From positions 1 through 64,000 of the forward strand of contig PHCZ01000006.1 of assembly GCA_002840895.1 (NCBI GenBank): a stretch of DNA of 64,000 nt, read 5' to 3'. This DNA comes from Bacteroidetes bacterium HGW-Bacteroidetes-8. Its GTDB lineage: Bacteria; Bacteroidota; Bacteroidia; Bacteroidales; UBA932. Position numbers and translations under genes: made by a program. Under the pieces are notes generated by a model that made no database searches, had not been told where the DNA came from, and saw only the letters and a list, made by a program, of their open reading frames with translations. Position 1 is the first letter of the stretch. Each line of letters begins with the position of its first letter. This document shows positions 27,139 through 35,729 of the stretch, piece after piece.

Positions 27139-27148
27139 CATCCTAATT

Positions 27149-30100
27149 ATGAGTCATACAATTTCAGAAGATAGATTTATCCGCCAGGAGCCTGTTAAAA
27201 AGCTTATTAGTTGGGCAGAGGATGGAGCGGAGAGGTGTGTTGTAATAGAGGGTCTCTACTCTTCGGCAAAAGCGTTTGCAATTTCGGCAGCAGCAGTTAA
27301 AGGTATACATTTAATTCTCCTTAACAACAGGGAGGATGCTGTCTATTGTAGTGGAGATCTATATAAACTCATTGATAAGGAGAGAGTTTTCTTCTTTCCG
27401 CCATCAAAAAATTTTTCTCATAAGAGTGTTAATAAAGACTCTTCTCATCAGGTACAGAGAACAGCAGCAATAAACGCAGTAAAAGAGTATCTCGAGGGCA
27501 GCTCAAAGTTTAAAAGCATTGTTCTGGTCGGTTATCCCCACTCAATTACAGAGTTGGTGATAAACAAAAAATCACTCGACTCAAGTATTCTAAAGATTTC
27601 GCGCGGAGATACCCTATCTCACGATTTTGTTCGGGAGACCCTTCTTGCCTACTCGTTTGAAAGGGTAGATTTTGTGTCGGAGCCCGGTCAGTTTGCTTTA
27701 AGGGGTGGCTTGATAGACCTATTCTCATACTCAGACAACAGACCCTGGAGGCTTGACTTCTTTGGAGATACTGTAGAGAAGATTAAAGTCTTTGATATCG
27801 ATAGCCAGCGGTCACTTGAGGAGAGAGAGTGTGTAGAGATCTTCCCCGACATATACGAAACACCTCAGATTGAGCAGGAGAGTATCTTCTCCTTTGCACA
27901 GGGAAAATCTACACTGTGGATAACAGATGAGCAATATTTTAGATCTCAGATCAAGCTTATAGAGGAGCACAAAAGGGAGGGAGAGATAATTTTCGGTTCA
28001 AAAGAGCTGAGCACAATTTTGGAGAGCCATAAAAAAGCGCTCTTTGCACCGGTCTCAAGAGAGTTTGAATCTATTCAGAGAATAGTGTTTCACACAACCC
28101 CTCAGCCGGTTTTCAATAAGAATTTTGAGCTGTTAGCAAAGGATATCTCACAAAAGATATCTCAAGGATATGAGGTATCTATCCTTAGCGAAAACCCAAA
28201 CCAGACAGAAAGGATCAGTAGTATATTCTCCTCTCTTGAGGGGGTTGGGCACACCCATTTCGACGCAGAGAAGATCTCTATTCACGAGGGGTTTATTGAC
28301 CACAATGCTAAAATATGCCTCTATACAGATCATCAGATATTTGAAAGATACCACAGGGTCAAGCCTCATAGAACTGTTGAGAAGAGCGAGCGACTCACCA
28401 TAAACGAGATCAACTCATTTGAGATAGGAGACTACATTGTCCATATAGATCACGGGGTGGGGCAGTTTGGAGGGTTAGTAAAGACCCAGACAGCCGGAAA
28501 GCAGCAGGAGGCAGTTAAACTTATCTATAAAGATGGGGATGTTATTTTTGTCTCCATACACGGTCTTCACAGGATAGCAAGGTACAAATCAAAGGATTCT
28601 CAGCCTCCCAAGATCTATAAACTGGGCACAGGTGCCTGGCAAAAGCTTAAGTCACAAACTAAATCTAAGGTAAAGGATATTGCCAGAGATCTTATAGAGC
28701 TCTACTCAAAAAGAAGAGACGCAAGAGGTTTTGCTTTCTCCGGCGATACTTTTATGCAAAACGAGTTGGAAGCATCATTTATTTATGAGGATACTCCGGA
28801 CCAGATTAAGGCTACAAGCGCTATCAAAGAGGATATGGAGATGGAGTTTCCGATGGACAGACTGGTTTGCGGAGATGTGGGATTCGGAAAGACAGAGCTG
28901 GCTATTCGTGCTGCATTTAAAGCCGTGGCAGACAGCAAACAGGTTGCAGTTCTTGTTCCAACAACAATATTAGCCCTGCAACACTATAAAACATTCACTG
29001 CCAGGTTAAAAGATTTCCCCTGCAACATCTCCTACATTAGCCGTCTCAAAACTGCCGGTGAGATAAAAGAGACATCGGAATCGATTGAGAGTGGGAAAAC
29101 AGATATTATAATAGGTACTCACAGGCTGCTCAACAAGGAGATTAAATTCAAAGATCTTGGACTCCTTATTATTGACGAAGAGCAGAAGTTCGGGGTATCT
29201 GCAAAAGAGCGCCTTAGACAACTTAAGCTAAATGTAGATACACTGACACTTACAGCAACACCCATACCTCGAACCCTTCAGTTTTCACTGCTGGGAGCCC
29301 GGGACCTCTCAATTATCAACACTCCTCCCCCAAACAGGTTGCCGGTTCAGACGGAGGTGATAGATTTTAACGAAGAGATAATAAGGGATGCAATAAACTA
29401 CGAGATGGAGAGGGGTGGTCAGGTGTTCTTTGTGCACAACAGGGTTGAAGATATTCGCTCTGTTGAGGAGATTGTAAGGAGATTATGTCCCGGGGTCAAG
29501 AGCTGCATAGGGCACGGAAAGATGGAGCCGGCAAACCTTGAGAAGACTGTGCTGGACTTTATGATGGGAGATTATGATGTGATGATTGCCACAACCATAG
29601 TGGAGAACGGGATAGATATACCAAATGCCAACACAATAATAATTAATCAGGCTCAGAACTTTGGGCTGAGCGACCTGCACCAGTTGAGGGGCAGGGTAGG
29701 GAGGTCTAACGTCAAGGCATTCTGCTACCTGATAATTCCATCTGTCTCATCTCTAACGGACGAGGCCAGAAGGCGAATACGTGCAATAGAGACCTTCTCC
29801 GACCTGGGGAGTGGTTTCAATATAGCGATGCAGGACCTGGACATAAGAGGAGCAGGGAATATGCTGGGCGCAGAGCAGAGTGGCTTTATTGCGGAGATGG
29901 GTTTTGAGACCTACCAGCGTATTTTGGCTGAGGCCTTTACAGAGATAAGGGAAGAGAGAGAGCTTGCAGGTGCTAAGGAGGGTAAAGATGAAGATATAGG
30001 TGATTCAGGCAGATTCCGGGCAGGGGCAAAGAGAGAGGAGATTGCATATATAAATGACTGCTCAATAGATACCGACCTGGAGATTCTTATACCAGACAGC

Positions 30101-30502
30101 TATATAAATATTACAGCCGAGAAGATAAGGCTATATAAAGAGCTTGATGCAATTAAAGAGGCTAAGGAGCTCCAAAGATTTACAGATGAGATGCAGGACA
30201 GATTTGGCCCTCTACCCGAAGAGGCGAGACAGCTAACTTTTATTGTGAAACTGAGATGGCTTGCTATTGAGCTGGGCTTCGAGAAGATAATCCTAAAAAA
30301 CGGAATACTTATAGCATATTTTGTAAGTAACCAGCTCTCCGGCTACTATGCCTCTGCTAAGTTTGCATCGATTTTGCAATTCCTCCAAAAACAGCACAAG
30401 AGGTTCAGGGTGAAAGAGCAAAAAGAGAAGCTATATATAACGGTAGATAATGTATTGAGCGTAGAGCAGGCCTATAATATATTTTTAGAGATGAAGTTGT
30501 AA
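27149..30502 (+). CDS. mfd: Transcription-repair coupling factor
   Basis: Mfd frees RNA polymerase stalled at lesions and recruits UvrA. The 1117 residues include the UvrB-like N-terminal module (FALRGGLIDLFSYS), the RNA polymerase-interacting domain (DYIVHIDHGVGQFGGL), and the RecG-like helicase with Walker A CGDVGFGKTELAIRA, DEEQ in LLIIDEEQKFGV, TATPIPRTLQ and RGRVGRSN, then the C-terminal D7 domain. Length is typical of Bacteroidota Mfd. It heads a long collinear plus-strand run through the PpiD-like gene. The ATG is 10 nt behind a perfect -7 box. Confidence 0.96.
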   Translation: MSHTISEDRFIRQEPVKKLISWAEDGAERCVVIEGLYSSAKAFAISAAAVKGIHLILLNNREDAVYCSGDLYKLIDKERVFFFPPSKNFSHKSVNKDSSHQVQRTAAINAVKEYLEGSSKFKSIVLVGYPHSITELVINKKSLDSSILKISRGDTLSHDFVRETLLAYSFERVDFVSEPGQFALRGGLIDLFSYSDNRPWRLDFFGDTVEKIKVFDIDSQRSLEERECVEIFPDIYETPQIEQESIFSFAQGKSTLWITDEQYFRSQIKLIEEHKREGEIIFGSKELSTILESHKKALFAPVSREFESIQRIVFHTTPQPVFNKNFELLAKDISQKISQGYEVSILSENPNQTERISSIFSSLEGVGHTHFDAEKISIHEGFIDHNAKICLYTDHQIFERYHRVKPHRTVEKSERLTINEINSFEIGDYIVHIDHGVGQFGGLVKTQTAGKQQEAVKLIYKDGDVIFVSIHGLHRIARYKSKDSQPPKIYKLGTGAWQKLKSQTKSKVKDIARDLIELYSKRRDARGFAFSGDTFMQNELEASFIYEDTPDQIKATSAIKEDMEMEFPMDRLVCGDVGFGKTELAIRAAFKAVADSKQVAVLVPTTILALQHYKTFTARLKDFPCNISYISRLKTAGEIKETSESIESGKTDIIIGTHRLLNKEIKFKDLGLLIIDEEQKFGVSAKERLRQLKLNVDTLTLTATPIPRTLQFSLLGARDLSIINTPPPNRLPVQTEVIDFNEEIIRDAINYEMERGGQVFFVHNRVEDIRSVEEIVRRLCPGVKSCIGHGKMEPANLEKTVLDFMMGDYDVMIATTIVENGIDIPNANTIIINQAQNFGLSDLHQLRGRVGRSNVKAFCYLIIPSVSSLTDEARRRIRAIETFSDLGSGFNIAMQDLDIRGAGNMLGAEQSGFIAEMGFETYQRILAEAFTEIREERELAGAKEGKDEDIGDSGRFRAGAKREEIAYINDCSIDTDLEILIPDSYINITAEKIRLYKELDAIKEAKELQRFTDEMQDRFGPLPEEARQLTFIVKLRWLAIELGFEKIILKNGILIAYFVSNQLSGYYASAKFASILQFLQKQHKRFRVKEQKEKLYITVDNVLSVEQAYNIFLEMKL

Positions 30503-30509
30503 TTTTTTT

Positions 30510-30517
30510 TATCTTTG
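30510..30517 (+). promoter_or_regulatory. -7 box at the start of coaX
   Basis: TATCTTTG lies between the mfd stop and coaX. It covers the TTG that opens the track ORF (30515), so a transcript from it can only use the GTG at 30524. Confidence 0.45.
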
Positions 30518-30523
30518 CCGATT

Positions 30524-31249
30524 GTGATAAATCTGTTGATAGATATAGGCAATAGTTCCGTAAAAGCCTCTTATGCCAAAGGGAGCTCGCTTGAGGAGGT
30601 TATAAGGTATGAGGGGGAGAATCTTTACGAATTTATAGCCGGGCTTGCAAAGAGAAGAGAGGTAGAGGTTATTGCGATATCAACTGTAAGAAGAGATGGT
30701 GCCCTCTTTTTTAAGGAGCTGGAGAGTGAATGTAACAAATTGATAGTGGTAGATAGTGAAACAGATCTACCTGTTGTCAACAGATACAAAAGCCCCGAAA
30801 CCCTTGGGAGTGACAGGATTTTATCTGCAGTTGCAGCAAAGCAGATGTTCCCCGGAAAGGATCTGATGATCTTTGATTTTGGAACGGCGCTTACAATTGA
30901 TTTTGTTTCACGAGATGGAGAATTTTTAGGGGGAAATATTTCACTTGGTTTAAGGGGTAGATTTAAGGCTTTAAATGATTATACTCAACTACTTCCGCTA
31001 CTGGATAACCCTTTGGATATAGTTGATGTAGGGGGTACGACAAAAGAGGCTATTGAGTCCGGAGTTGTTTTAGGTCTGATTTTTGAAGTTAGTGGTTATA
31101 TAAAGGAGTATCCGAACCATATTTATATTTTTACAGGTGGAGATGCTATTTATTTTGCAGAAAAATTGAAAAGTTCGATATTTGTAGTTTACAATTTAGT
31201 ATTGATGGGTTTAGCCCGCGTAGCAGAGAATTATGCGAAATCGGAATAA
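30524..31249 (+). CDS. coaX: Type III pantothenate kinase
   Basis: CoaX phosphorylates pantothenate, the first step of coenzyme A synthesis. The protein begins INLLIDIGNSSVKAS, the phosphate-binding Asp motif, and continues with SPETLGSDRILSAVAA and FDFGTALTIDFVS, followed by GGNISLGLRGR, all family signatures. The track starts at a TTG (30515); I choose the GTG at 30524, three codons later, because it gives the usual N-terminus and lies just behind a -7 box. The end overlaps the next gene by 17 bp. It is 241-242 residues, normal length. Confidence 0.92.
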   Translation: MINLLIDIGNSSVKASYAKGSSLEEVIRYEGENLYEFIAGLAKRREVEVIAISTVRRDGALFFKELESECNKLIVVDSETDLPVVNRYKSPETLGSDRILSAVAAKQMFPGKDLMIFDFGTALTIDFVSRDGEFLGGNISLGLRGRFKALNDYTQLLPLLDNPLDIVDVGGTTKEAIESGVVLGLIFEVSGYIKEYPNHIYIFTGGDAIYFAEKLKSSIFVVYNLVLMGLARVAENYAKSE

Positions 31250-32537
31250 AATTAGGATCATTGCAGCAACGGCAGCAATTTTTTTCACAGGAACTTTTGC
31301 CTTTGCACAGAGTACCGATGCATTGGGTACGTTTACCCCATACTCCGTATTTGGCGTAGGAGATATTAACAGGGCAGGAACCGCCTTTAACAAAGCAATG
31401 GGAGGTACCGGTATAGGTATAAGAGATAACCGTCTCATAAATATACTTAACCCTGCTGCATATTCGGAGAGAGATACCCTCTCTTTTATGATGGATTTCG
31501 GAATGGATCAGAAAAATCTCTTTATTTCGGGGCAGTCAACAAAATCTGCATATAACGTATTTAATATGCACCATATGGTAATGAGCTTTCCTCTGTTTAA
31601 AAAATCTGCATTTGCATTCGGAGTTACTCCATACAGCAGTGTCGGTTACAAATTCGAAGAGGTGGAGAGTGACCCTGCAACTATTACGGAGCTTGGCGAT
31701 ATTCGTTACCAGAGATATGGAACAGGAGGAATAAACAGAGCATTCCTGGGAGCTTCAATAGGGGTATTTAAAAACTTCTCCCTTGGAGCTGAGGGGGTAT
31801 ACTATTTCGGGACAATTGATCGCAACTCAAATATTATCTTTACTACAAACCAGAGTTACAGAAGCATAAGCACAGGAATGGATTATGTTGTAAGCTCTCT
31901 ATCGGCAAAGTTTGGGATGCAATACAAGACAGATTTTGCAGATGATCTAAATCTTACAGTGGGGGCAACCTGGCTTGCAGGGTCAAAACTTGCCGGGGAT
32001 CTTACAAAATTTGCATACGCTACAAATGCAAGCGGGCTTAAAGATACAATCTACCACAATGTAGAGGAGAACACACAGATGGAGATTCCATCTGAATTGG
32101 GGTTGGGCGTCTCATTAAGAAAAAAAGATAAATGGATGGTTGCTCTGGATTACACAAGACAAGATTGGAGCAAGGTGCAGTTTTCAGAGACACCGGGAGT
32201 AAGTTTCTCTCCCTCGGTGAGCAACTCTATCAAACTGGGTTTTGAGTTTATACCAAACCGATACGATATAAGATACTATTCAAAAAGAGTGACATACAGA
32301 GGTGGAGTCTATTACGAAAACACCTATATGAAGGTTGCGGATAAACAGATTAGTGCAATGGGAATAACATTAGGGGCAACTCTCCCTATTTTTAGGCTTT
32401 ATAACGGAGTTGGGCTCTCAATGGATATGGGGCAACGCGGGTCACTTAAAAACAACATTATACGTGAAAGATATGTGATGTTTAACATAAGCATCTCACT
32501 TCACGACATATGGTTTATTAAATACAGATATGATTAA
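31233..32537 (+). CDS. Outer-membrane beta-barrel protein (putative)
   Basis: A 434-residue exported protein with a signal peptide ending near TGTFAFAQ. The body begins with TDALGTFTPYSVFGVGDINRAGTAFNKAMGGTGIGIRDN, resembling FadL/OmpP1-like barrels of Bacteroidota, and has many alternating hydrophobic strands, ending in an aromatic-containing strand (DIWFIKYRYD). Its job is unknown. The gene overlaps coaX by 17 bp and precedes a TPR protein and lptC. To my knowledge this gene order is common in Bacteroidales, and linkage with lptC hints at envelope biogenesis. Confidence 0.75.
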   Translation: MRNRNKIRIIAATAAIFFTGTFAFAQSTDALGTFTPYSVFGVGDINRAGTAFNKAMGGTGIGIRDNRLINILNPAAYSERDTLSFMMDFGMDQKNLFISGQSTKSAYNVFNMHHMVMSFPLFKKSAFAFGVTPYSSVGYKFEEVESDPATITELGDIRYQRYGTGGINRAFLGASIGVFKNFSLGAEGVYYFGTIDRNSNIIFTTNQSYRSISTGMDYVVSSLSAKFGMQYKTDFADDLNLTVGATWLAGSKLAGDLTKFAYATNASGLKDTIYHNVEENTQMEIPSELGLGVSLRKKDKWMVALDYTRQDWSKVQFSETPGVSFSPSVSNSIKLGFEFIPNRYDIRYYSKRVTYRGGVYYENTYMKVADKQISAMGITLGATLPIFRLYNGVGLSMDMGQRGSLKNNIIRERYVMFNISISLHDIWFIKYRYD

Positions 32538-32567
32538 TTACCGGTAATATAATAATTTCTAAAAATC

Positions 32568-33884
32568 ATGAAAAAAGTGCGCATTTTACTAATTTCTACC
32601 ATTCTTTCGCTGTTTGCAACTCTTGGTTATGCCCAAGGTGCTCTGGCAGGCGCCAGCGAAGAGTGTAAATTGAATCTGTCATTTTACAACGACTGGATGA
32701 AACAGGATAACTATGCCGAGGCAGCTCCGCTTTGGAGAGAGGCGTTCCGTCTTTGTCCTCCGGGAGTTAGACAGGGGCTTTACCAAGACGGACAGAAGCT
32801 TTTCAAATATTTCATAGAGAAGAATAAGGACAATCCGAAGGTAAAGAACGCCCTGATAGACTCTTTACTGATGATGTACGACCTGAGAATCCAATATTTC
32901 CCCGGAAGTGCAAGATCGGCTGCAGAGTTCAAGGTTTACGATATGAATCAATATTTGGCAGAGAATGACGAAAAGATATTTGCAGCCATAGAGAAGGCGA
33001 TGGAGTTGGGAGGAGACCGGACCGAGCCCTCAATACTGGTACTTGCTATGCAAAAGGTAAGTAGCCTTTATGCTGCAAAAAAAGTTACCACAGAGAAGGT
33101 ATTGGAGACATACACACGTATAGAGAAGAAGATTGATGCTCAAGTTGCTGCAAAACATCAGGATGCAGATGCAGCAAAGAAAGATATAGACAACCTTTTT
33201 GCAACCAGTGGTGTAGCAAGTTGTGCAAACATTGTTGATCTCTTTACCCCAAGATTTGAGGCGAATCCGGACGATAAAGCTCTGGTTACCACAATTGTGA
33301 AACTGCTCAGCGACCTCGAGTGTACAAATGAAGATCTCTTCTTAAAGACTGTACAGGCTCTTCACAAAATGGAGCCTAACTACCAATCTGCATACTACCT
33401 CTATAAACTATGCAGCGCGAAAGGTGACCACGCAAGTGCTATACAGATGCTTCAGGAGGCAATTGACAGCGATGGAACACCTGACGAGCAGGATGCATCT
33501 CTGCTACTTGAGCTTTCGGATTACTATATGCGTAAAATGGAGAACATCGGCAAGGCTGCCGAGGCGGCAAAACAGGCTATTCAAAAAAGCCCGACTGTTG
33601 CCGGAAAAGCAAATCTTATTATCGGCCTTGTTTGGGGCTCGCTCAGATGTACAGGAAATGAGATTGAGGTGAGGGCGAAATACTGGGTTGCAGTAGATTA
33701 TTTGATTAGGGCCAGAAATGCAGATCCTTCTATTGCAGAAGAGGCCTCAAGGTACATCTCTACCTACAGCCAATACTTCCCTGCACAGGAGGAGGCATTT
33801 ATGTACAATATAATTGACGGCTCTTCATATACAGTTAACTGCAATGGAATGAGTGCTGTAACAACAGTGAGAACCCGCAAATAA
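32568..33884 (+). CDS. Exported TPR-repeat protein
   Basis: A 438-residue protein with a signal peptide (LISTILSLFATLGYAQ). The remainder is helical with tetratricopeptide-like repeats, clearest around residues 255-330 (YLYKLCSAKGDHASAIQMLQEAI, then AAEAAKQAIQKSP). Likely a periplasmic or outer-membrane-associated scaffold. It lies 30 bp after the barrel protein gene and 4 bp before lptC, so the three should be co-expressed. The function is not known. Confidence 0.78.
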   Translation: MKKVRILLISTILSLFATLGYAQGALAGASEECKLNLSFYNDWMKQDNYAEAAPLWREAFRLCPPGVRQGLYQDGQKLFKYFIEKNKDNPKVKNALIDSLLMMYDLRIQYFPGSARSAAEFKVYDMNQYLAENDEKIFAAIEKAMELGGDRTEPSILVLAMQKVSSLYAAKKVTTEKVLETYTRIEKKIDAQVAAKHQDADAAKKDIDNLFATSGVASCANIVDLFTPRFEANPDDKALVTTIVKLLSDLECTNEDLFLKTVQALHKMEPNYQSAYYLYKLCSAKGDHASAIQMLQEAIDSDGTPDEQDASLLLELSDYYMRKMENIGKAAEAAKQAIQKSPTVAGKANLIIGLVWGSLRCTGNEIEVRAKYWVAVDYLIRARNADPSIAEEASRYISTYSQYFPAQEEAFMYNIIDGSSYTVNCNGMSAVTTVRTRK

Positions 33885-33888
33885 CAAT

Positions 33889-34527
33889 ATGAGGGCAGAC
33901 TCTTTTCATAGAGTTAAGAATATGGTAGCAGTCACTCTTGTGGTTGCTACCACTCTTTTATCTTGTAAAGATGATATCCCTCTCTCTGAGATCTCTTCAA
34001 CAGAGGAGCTCCCAACCCAAAAGATCGATAATATGACGGTTGTGCAGTACAGGAAAGGGATAACCGCCTATATTGTAGACGCTCCGTTGATGGAGAGATA
34101 TACAGATAATCAAGCCCCATATGATGTCTTCCCATCCGGAATCGTTATGAGGGGCTACACACCGGAAGGGCTGCTTGAAACCAGAATCAGGGCAAACTAC
34201 GCCAAGCACGTTAAAAAGCCGGACGAAGAGATTTGGGAGGCACACGGAAATGTGGTAATAAACAACTATATAAACGGAGACAGAATAGAGACAGATACTC
34301 TCTTCTGGAACAGACTCTCCAAAAGAATCTACACCCACTCCTGGGTAAAGATTACTACTGTAGATCTCTTTATGCAGGGGTATGGAATGGAGTCAGATGA
34401 GATGGCCAGAAATGCAGTAATTCAGAATCCGTTTGACAGCTATGCAATCGTTAGAAGAGATTCCACAGAAATTCCCTATATTGATACGGCCAATTTTATT
34501 GGACCGCTTTTACCTCAATTAAAGTAG
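33889..34527 (+). CDS. lptC: LPS export periplasmic protein LptC
   Basis: A 212-residue LptC-like protein. An N-terminal hydrophobic segment ends in a lipobox (VATTLLSCKDD), so it is a probable lipoprotein, the usual Bacteroidota form. The beta-jellyroll part includes GYTPEGLLETRIRANYAKH and EIWEAHGNVVINN followed by GDRIETDTLFWN, matching the OstA/LptC fold. It would bridge the LptBFG transporter and LptA in lipopolysaccharide export. The gene starts 4 bp after the TPR gene. No other lpt gene is in the window. Confidence 0.85.
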   Translation: MRADSFHRVKNMVAVTLVVATTLLSCKDDIPLSEISSTEELPTQKIDNMTVVQYRKGITAYIVDAPLMERYTDNQAPYDVFPSGIVMRGYTPEGLLETRIRANYAKHVKKPDEEIWEAHGNVVINNYINGDRIETDTLFWNRLSKRIYTHSWVKITTVDLFMQGYGMESDEMARNAVIQNPFDSYAIVRRDSTEIPYIDTANFIGPLLPQLK

Positions 34528-34542
34528 AGAGTTTTAACAAAT

Positions 34543-35661
34543 ATGGTGATTCAAATAGTCATATCTTCGGTCTCACTAATCTTACTGGCTCTCTTTACAG
34601 CCATTGAGAGGGCTTTGGGCTCTTTCAATCAACTACGCTATGAGGTCGATAAGAAGCAGGAGAAGAGCTATGCGCTGGTTACAGAGGAGCTGCTGGAGAG
34701 GGAGGGGGAGTTGTTAAGTTCGCTGAAAGTGGGAACAGATATCTTTCTGATAACATTCGGAGTTTCGTTTGCTCTTATCTTTCCAAACATTCTATGGGGA
34801 GTGCCACTAGCTTTTGTTGCAGTACTTCTACTGGCAAAGGTCTTACCTATGGCTGTTGCCACAGTAAATGCGCATTTTATTATAGAGCACCTGATCTTCT
34901 TTGCAAAGGGGGTGCTTACAATTCTTTCGCCATTTATTAAGAGAGAGACCCAGAGTCATATTCCGGAAAGAGAGGAGTCTAACGAGATGGTCATTTTCCA
35001 AAATGTACTCAACTTCTCAGAGGTCAAGGTAAAAGAGTGTATGATTCCTCGTACCGAAATCTGCGCAATATCTGAAAGCGCCACAATTGAGGAGCTTTTA
35101 ACTCTATTTGCAGATTCAAAATACTCAAGAATAATAGTTTACAGAGAGAGTATAGATAAGATAACCGGATATGTTCACTCCAAAGATCTCTTTTCCGGTG
35201 GGAAACCAATTAAGGATATTATCCGGCCGATAGACTTTTTTTCGGAGGAGATGGGGGCACAGAAGCTTCTCGCCACACTCATCAAGAACAAGCGCTCAAT
35301 AGCTGTTGTGAATGACGAATACGGAGGTACGGCCGGGATTGTAACTCTGGAAGATCTCATTGAGGAGATTTTTGGGGAGATATCGGACGAGCTGGACAAG
35401 GAAGATCTGGTAGAAAAGAGAGTATCGGATAGTGAATTTATCTTCTCGGCCCGTCTTGAAATCAAATATCTGAACAAAAACTACGATCTTGATATTCCTG
35501 AGAATGAAGATTATGAAACACTGGGTGGATTCATAACCTATTTTCACGAGAATATTCCGGCCCAGGGAGAGACCCTACTTTACAGAAATTTAGAGTTTAC
35601 TATTCTTAAAACAAGTACAATCAGGCTGGAGAGTGTGGTCCTTCGAATTGTTGGGGAATAG
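34543..35661 (+). CDS. CorC/HlyC-type CBS-domain membrane protein (GldE-like)
   Basis: A 372-residue hemolysin-family protein. The N-terminal third has a membrane domain (VIQIVISSVSLILLALFTAI and ITFGVSFALIFPNILWG, then a further helix). Two CBS domains follow, about residues 165-285 (VKECMIPRTEICAI; NDEYGGTAGIVTLEDLIEEIFGEI). A C-terminal CorC_HlyC domain ends the protein (GGFITYFHENIPAQGE). Members are linked to divalent cation handling; in gliding Bacteroidota a close relative is GldE. The gene is 15 bp after lptC. Subtype is not certain. Confidence 0.85.
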   Translation: MVIQIVISSVSLILLALFTAIERALGSFNQLRYEVDKKQEKSYALVTEELLEREGELLSSLKVGTDIFLITFGVSFALIFPNILWGVPLAFVAVLLLAKVLPMAVATVNAHFIIEHLIFFAKGVLTILSPFIKRETQSHIPEREESNEMVIFQNVLNFSEVKVKECMIPRTEICAISESATIEELLTLFADSKYSRIIVYRESIDKITGYVHSKDLFSGGKPIKDIIRPIDFFSEEMGAQKLLATLIKNKRSIAVVNDEYGGTAGIVTLEDLIEEIFGEISDELDKEDLVEKRVSDSEFIFSARLEIKYLNKNYDLDIPENEDYETLGGFITYFHENIPAQGETLLYRNLEFTILKTSTIRLESVVLRIVGE

Positions 35662-35684
35662 ACAAATCATTAATAAAAAATTAC

Positions 35685-35692
35685 TATCTTCG
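35685..35692 (+). promoter_or_regulatory. -7-like box before the PpiD-like gene
   Basis: TATCTTCG is a one-base variant of TAnnTTTG, 37 nt before the ATG. It may allow separate expression from the upstream genes. Confidence 0.35.
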
Positions 35693-35729
35693 CGCCTTAC
35701 AAGAAAATAACCTATTAAAAAAAAATAAA

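Larger units (their letters stand above)
26749..27148. other. AT-rich ruvB-mfd gap with DnaA-box-like 9-mers (possible origin)
   Basis: A 400-bp gene-free gap. One-mismatch relatives of the DnaA box TTATCCACA are TTTTCCACA (26876-26884), TTATCAACA on the minus strand at 26952-26960 and 26992-27000, and TTATCCAAA on the minus strand at 27038-27046. Weaker ones are AAATCCACA (27070-27078) and TTATCAATA (27095-27103). The rest is very A+T rich, with several ATTAACA stretches. It separates divergent ruvB and mfd, and from here a long run of plus-strand genes begins. It could be a replication origin or simply a promoter region. Confidence 0.35.

Noticed and set aside
30515-30523. TTG start for coaX from the ORF track
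   Set aside because: It lies within the -7 box and adds three residues not typical of the family; GTG at 30524 is preferred.
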